From assembly GCF_000482465.1 (NCBI RefSeq), contig NZ_KI519424.1, positions 314,657 to 357,784 of the forward strand: a stretch of DNA of 43,128 nt, written 5' to 3'. Within the stretch, counting starts at the first letter, position 1. Every line of letters starts with the position of its first letter. The notes under the pieces were generated by a model. The model ran no database searches, was not told the origin of the DNA, and saw only the letters and a list, made by a program, of their open reading frames with translations. Source of the stretch: Runella limosa DSM 17973 (GTDB lineage Bacteria; Bacteroidota; Bacteroidia; Cytophagales; Spirosomataceae). Of the stretch, positions 41,890-43,128 are shown piece by piece. The position numbers and the translations under genes are program-made.

Positions 41890-41907
41890 GTTAAAGATGA
41901 CTTTAAC
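41890..41907. promoter_or_regulatory. Palindrome upstream of the invertase gene
   Basis: GTTAAAG (41890-41896) and CTTTAAC (41901-41907) form a perfect inverted repeat over ATGA, 17 bp before the invertase ATG and next to the methyltransferase fragment. It could be an operator or a recombination site. The flanking TTTAACCTA (41902-41910) is the inverse of TAGGTTAAA at 41034-41042. Confidence 0.35.
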
Positions 41908-41918
41908 CTATGCAATAA

Positions 41919-42587
41919 CCTTGCTATAAAAATCGCCCGATTCTTCGCGGCAGAGACATCAAACGCTATAGGTATGAGTTTGCAGACCTGTGGATTATTG
42001 CCACATTTCCGAGCCTCAATTATGATATTGAAAATTACCCCGCTGTAAAACAGCACCTTTTGAGTTTTGGCTACGACCGCTTGAAGCAAACAGGCGACTT
42101 TGGTGCAAGAAAGAAAACAAATAATAAATGGTTTGAAACTCAAGATAGTATAGGTTATTGGGACGATTTTTTTAACGAAAAAATAACGTGGGGAAATCTT
42201 AATTTGGAAGCGAGTTACTGTTTAGCTGAGGCTGGAATGTTTATAAATGCTCCTTGCCCCATGATTGTCCCAGCAAACAAATATATTTTGGCGGTTCTGA
42301 ATTCAAAAATAGCAGATTACTACATTCGGGGATTGGGTGTTACAAGAAATGGTGGCTATTTTGAGTATAAGCCCATGTTTGTAGAAAAATTACCTATCCC
42401 TATTTTATCAGCAGAGGAACAATATGTATTTGCAAACCTCGTGAATGAAATTATGGTTTTAAAAAATAGTAACCTTTCTTATTTTGAGTTGGAAAAACAG
42501 ATAGACCAAAAGGTTTATGAATTATATGGCTTGAATGAGCATGAGGTTCAATTTATTGATAATCAGAAGTCTAATCAATATTTATAA
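41919..42587 (+). pseudogene. 3' fragment of an Eco57I/PglX-type N6-adenine DNA methyltransferase (silent cassette or remnant)
   Basis: The frame opens right after a stop (TAA 41916-41918) with no start codon before 42060, and reads PCYKNRPILRGRDIKRYRYEF at its beginning; the PILRGRDIKRY motif marks the junction to the C-terminal specificity region in Eco57I-type methyltransferases. It continues as a full DNA-recognition domain: KITWGNLNLEASYCL, KYILAVLNSKIADYYIRGLG, GGYFEYKPMFVEKLPIPIL and LEKQIDQKVYELYGLNEHE. The methyltransferase and nuclease domains are absent, so it cannot work alone. It lies next to the Mpi invertase, and its stop is overlapped by a second, convergent fragment. Confidence 0.8.
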
Positions 42588-42819
42588 AGCCGATCATATT
42601 TATCTCGTTGAGAGTTAACTCATGTATTTCAAAAATCATATCGTCAACCATCTTTTCCAAATCAATTGTGTTTTGAGCATTTTGTTTTTTCTCCTGTATT
42701 TCAAGAATTAGACTTCTAAATCGGATATTCTGCTCTCTATCGACTTTTTTGACAAAGAGTTTATCGAAAAATATTTTTCTAAGTTCTCTCGTTCCCCCAA
42801 GTAGTTCGGGAAAACTGTG
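42571..42819 (-). pseudogene. C-terminal tail of a second Eco57I/PglX-type methyltransferase, cut by an IS
   Basis: On the minus strand, 82 sense codons run to a TAG at 42573-42571: FPELLGGTRELRKIFFDKLF, then LEKMVDDMIFEIHELTLNEI. The pattern lines up with the tail of the convergent fragment (FVEKLPIP / FFDKLFVK; LEKQIDQKVYELYGL / LEKMVDDMIFEIHEL), so both are alleles of one specificity-domain family, clearly diverged. The frame is cut at about 42816-42819, where an IS3-like end begins. The two fragments are tail to tail and overlap by 17 bp. Confidence 0.7.
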
Positions 42820-43128
42820 CTAACCGCTAATTATTGGACACGTAAATGATAGAAAGTTAGAGACTTCAAGCACAGATTTTTGTCTTATTTTGAGTTAAAT
42901 TTTTCATGTCAATGTTATGTTTGAGCAAATACTTGTAAGGGCTTTGAAAGTTGATTCCTCCATGTATTCTCTCGAAATTATAAAAACTTCTAAATTCCTC
43001 CAATGTTTCTCGAGCTTGCTTCAAATCGTCAAATTCAAACCTCTGACATACAGAGCTTTCCATGATGGAATGGTAGGCTTCGATGTGCGCATCTTGTTGG
43101 GGTGTTGCAGGTTTTGTGAATTCTTGTT
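42816..43128 (-). mobile_element. IS3-like insertion sequence, right end, runs off the window
   Basis: The element's inner part encodes the C-terminus of a DDE transposase (42866 onward). Its outer end is most likely at 42816 or 42818, where the plus strand reads TGTGCTAACCGCTAATTATT, a TG start as expected for IS3-type ends. The exact end and target duplication cannot be set without the other end, which is outside the window. Confidence 0.6.
42866..43128 (-). CDS. IS3-family transposase, C-terminal part (partial at window edge)
   Basis: The last 87 codons of an integrase-core (rve) transposase on the minus strand; the 5' part is beyond the window. PATPQQDAHIEAYHSIMESS contains the catalytic Glu of the DDE triad (IEAYHSIME, like IESFFSTLK in other IS3 enzymes), followed by FEFDDLKQARETLEEFRSFY and the highly conserved NFERIHGGINFQSPYKYL. 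Translation from further upstream is open to the window edge. It probably moved into the methyltransferase gene. Confidence 0.83.
   Translation of the reverse strand, partial: QEFTKPATPQQDAHIEAYHSIMESSVCQRFEFDDLKQARETLEEFRSFYNFERIHGGINFQSPYKYLLKHNIDMKNLTQNKTKICA

Overview
The window looks like chromosomal DNA of a Bacteroidota bacterium, most likely a Cytophagales/Spirosomaceae member such as a Runella relative (inference). The support is protein families typical of that group: a PVC-type heme-binding CxxCH protein, DUF6807/PmoA, DUF4783, Mpi-type invertase, RskA-like anti-sigma, and a long GyrA-box-less ParC. Several promoters fit the Bacteroidota TTTG-N19/20-TAnnTTTG pattern, and Shine-Dalgarno sequences are weak. 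No rRNA, tRNA or CRISPR array was seen.

Layout: 1-175 is a three-copy palindromic repeat that runs into the 3' end of a GH13-like gene, which is divergent from a Crp/Fnr regulator. A DinB protein follows, then a RES/Xre toxin-antitoxin pair with a clear promoter, a MITE-like element (4641-4745) and tex. An MtnK-like kinase precedes a four-gene DevA-DevB-DevC-TolC export operon on the minus strand (12268 to 8148). Next is a secreted SGNH hydrolase with a 1162-aa beta-propeller/HEAT/cytochrome c protein. From 17.5 to 24.2 kb are mostly single genes: PqqB-like hydrolase, DUF6580 membrane protein, PLP desulfhydrase, LolA-like protein with a Gly/Gln-rich insert, DUF4783, PyrR-like PRTase, YbjQ and two SDRs. 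A 46-aa membrane peptide precedes a sodium:solute symporter, convergent with a zinc phospholipase C-like protein.

From 27.6 to 30.6 kb an ECF sigma/anti-sigma pair lies divergent to a membrane HMA-fold protein without CxxC and a lipoprotein truncated hemoglobin, with a Dabb protein beside them. From 30.6 to 41 kb are housekeeping and metabolic genes: an RlmI-type methyltransferase, a Tat-exported sugar isomerase-like protein, a SanA-like protein, parC, hemF, trmN6, a viroplasmin-RNase H, a DUF6807 protein and an MpaB-like oxygenase. Many convergent pairs share one hairpin that overlaps their stop codons.

The right end (41.0-43.1 kb) is the accessory region. A second MITE-like element abuts an Mpi-family serine invertase. 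Next is a start-less 3' fragment of an Eco57I/PglX-type DNA methyltransferase that opens at the conserved PILRGRDIKRY motif. Convergent to it, overlapping by 17 bp, is the 3' tail of a second, diverged methyltransferase of the same family, cut off by an IS3-like element that leaves the window. I read this as a remnant or silent store of swappable DNA-recognition domains in a phase-variable restriction or defence system. This is the most interesting part of the window.
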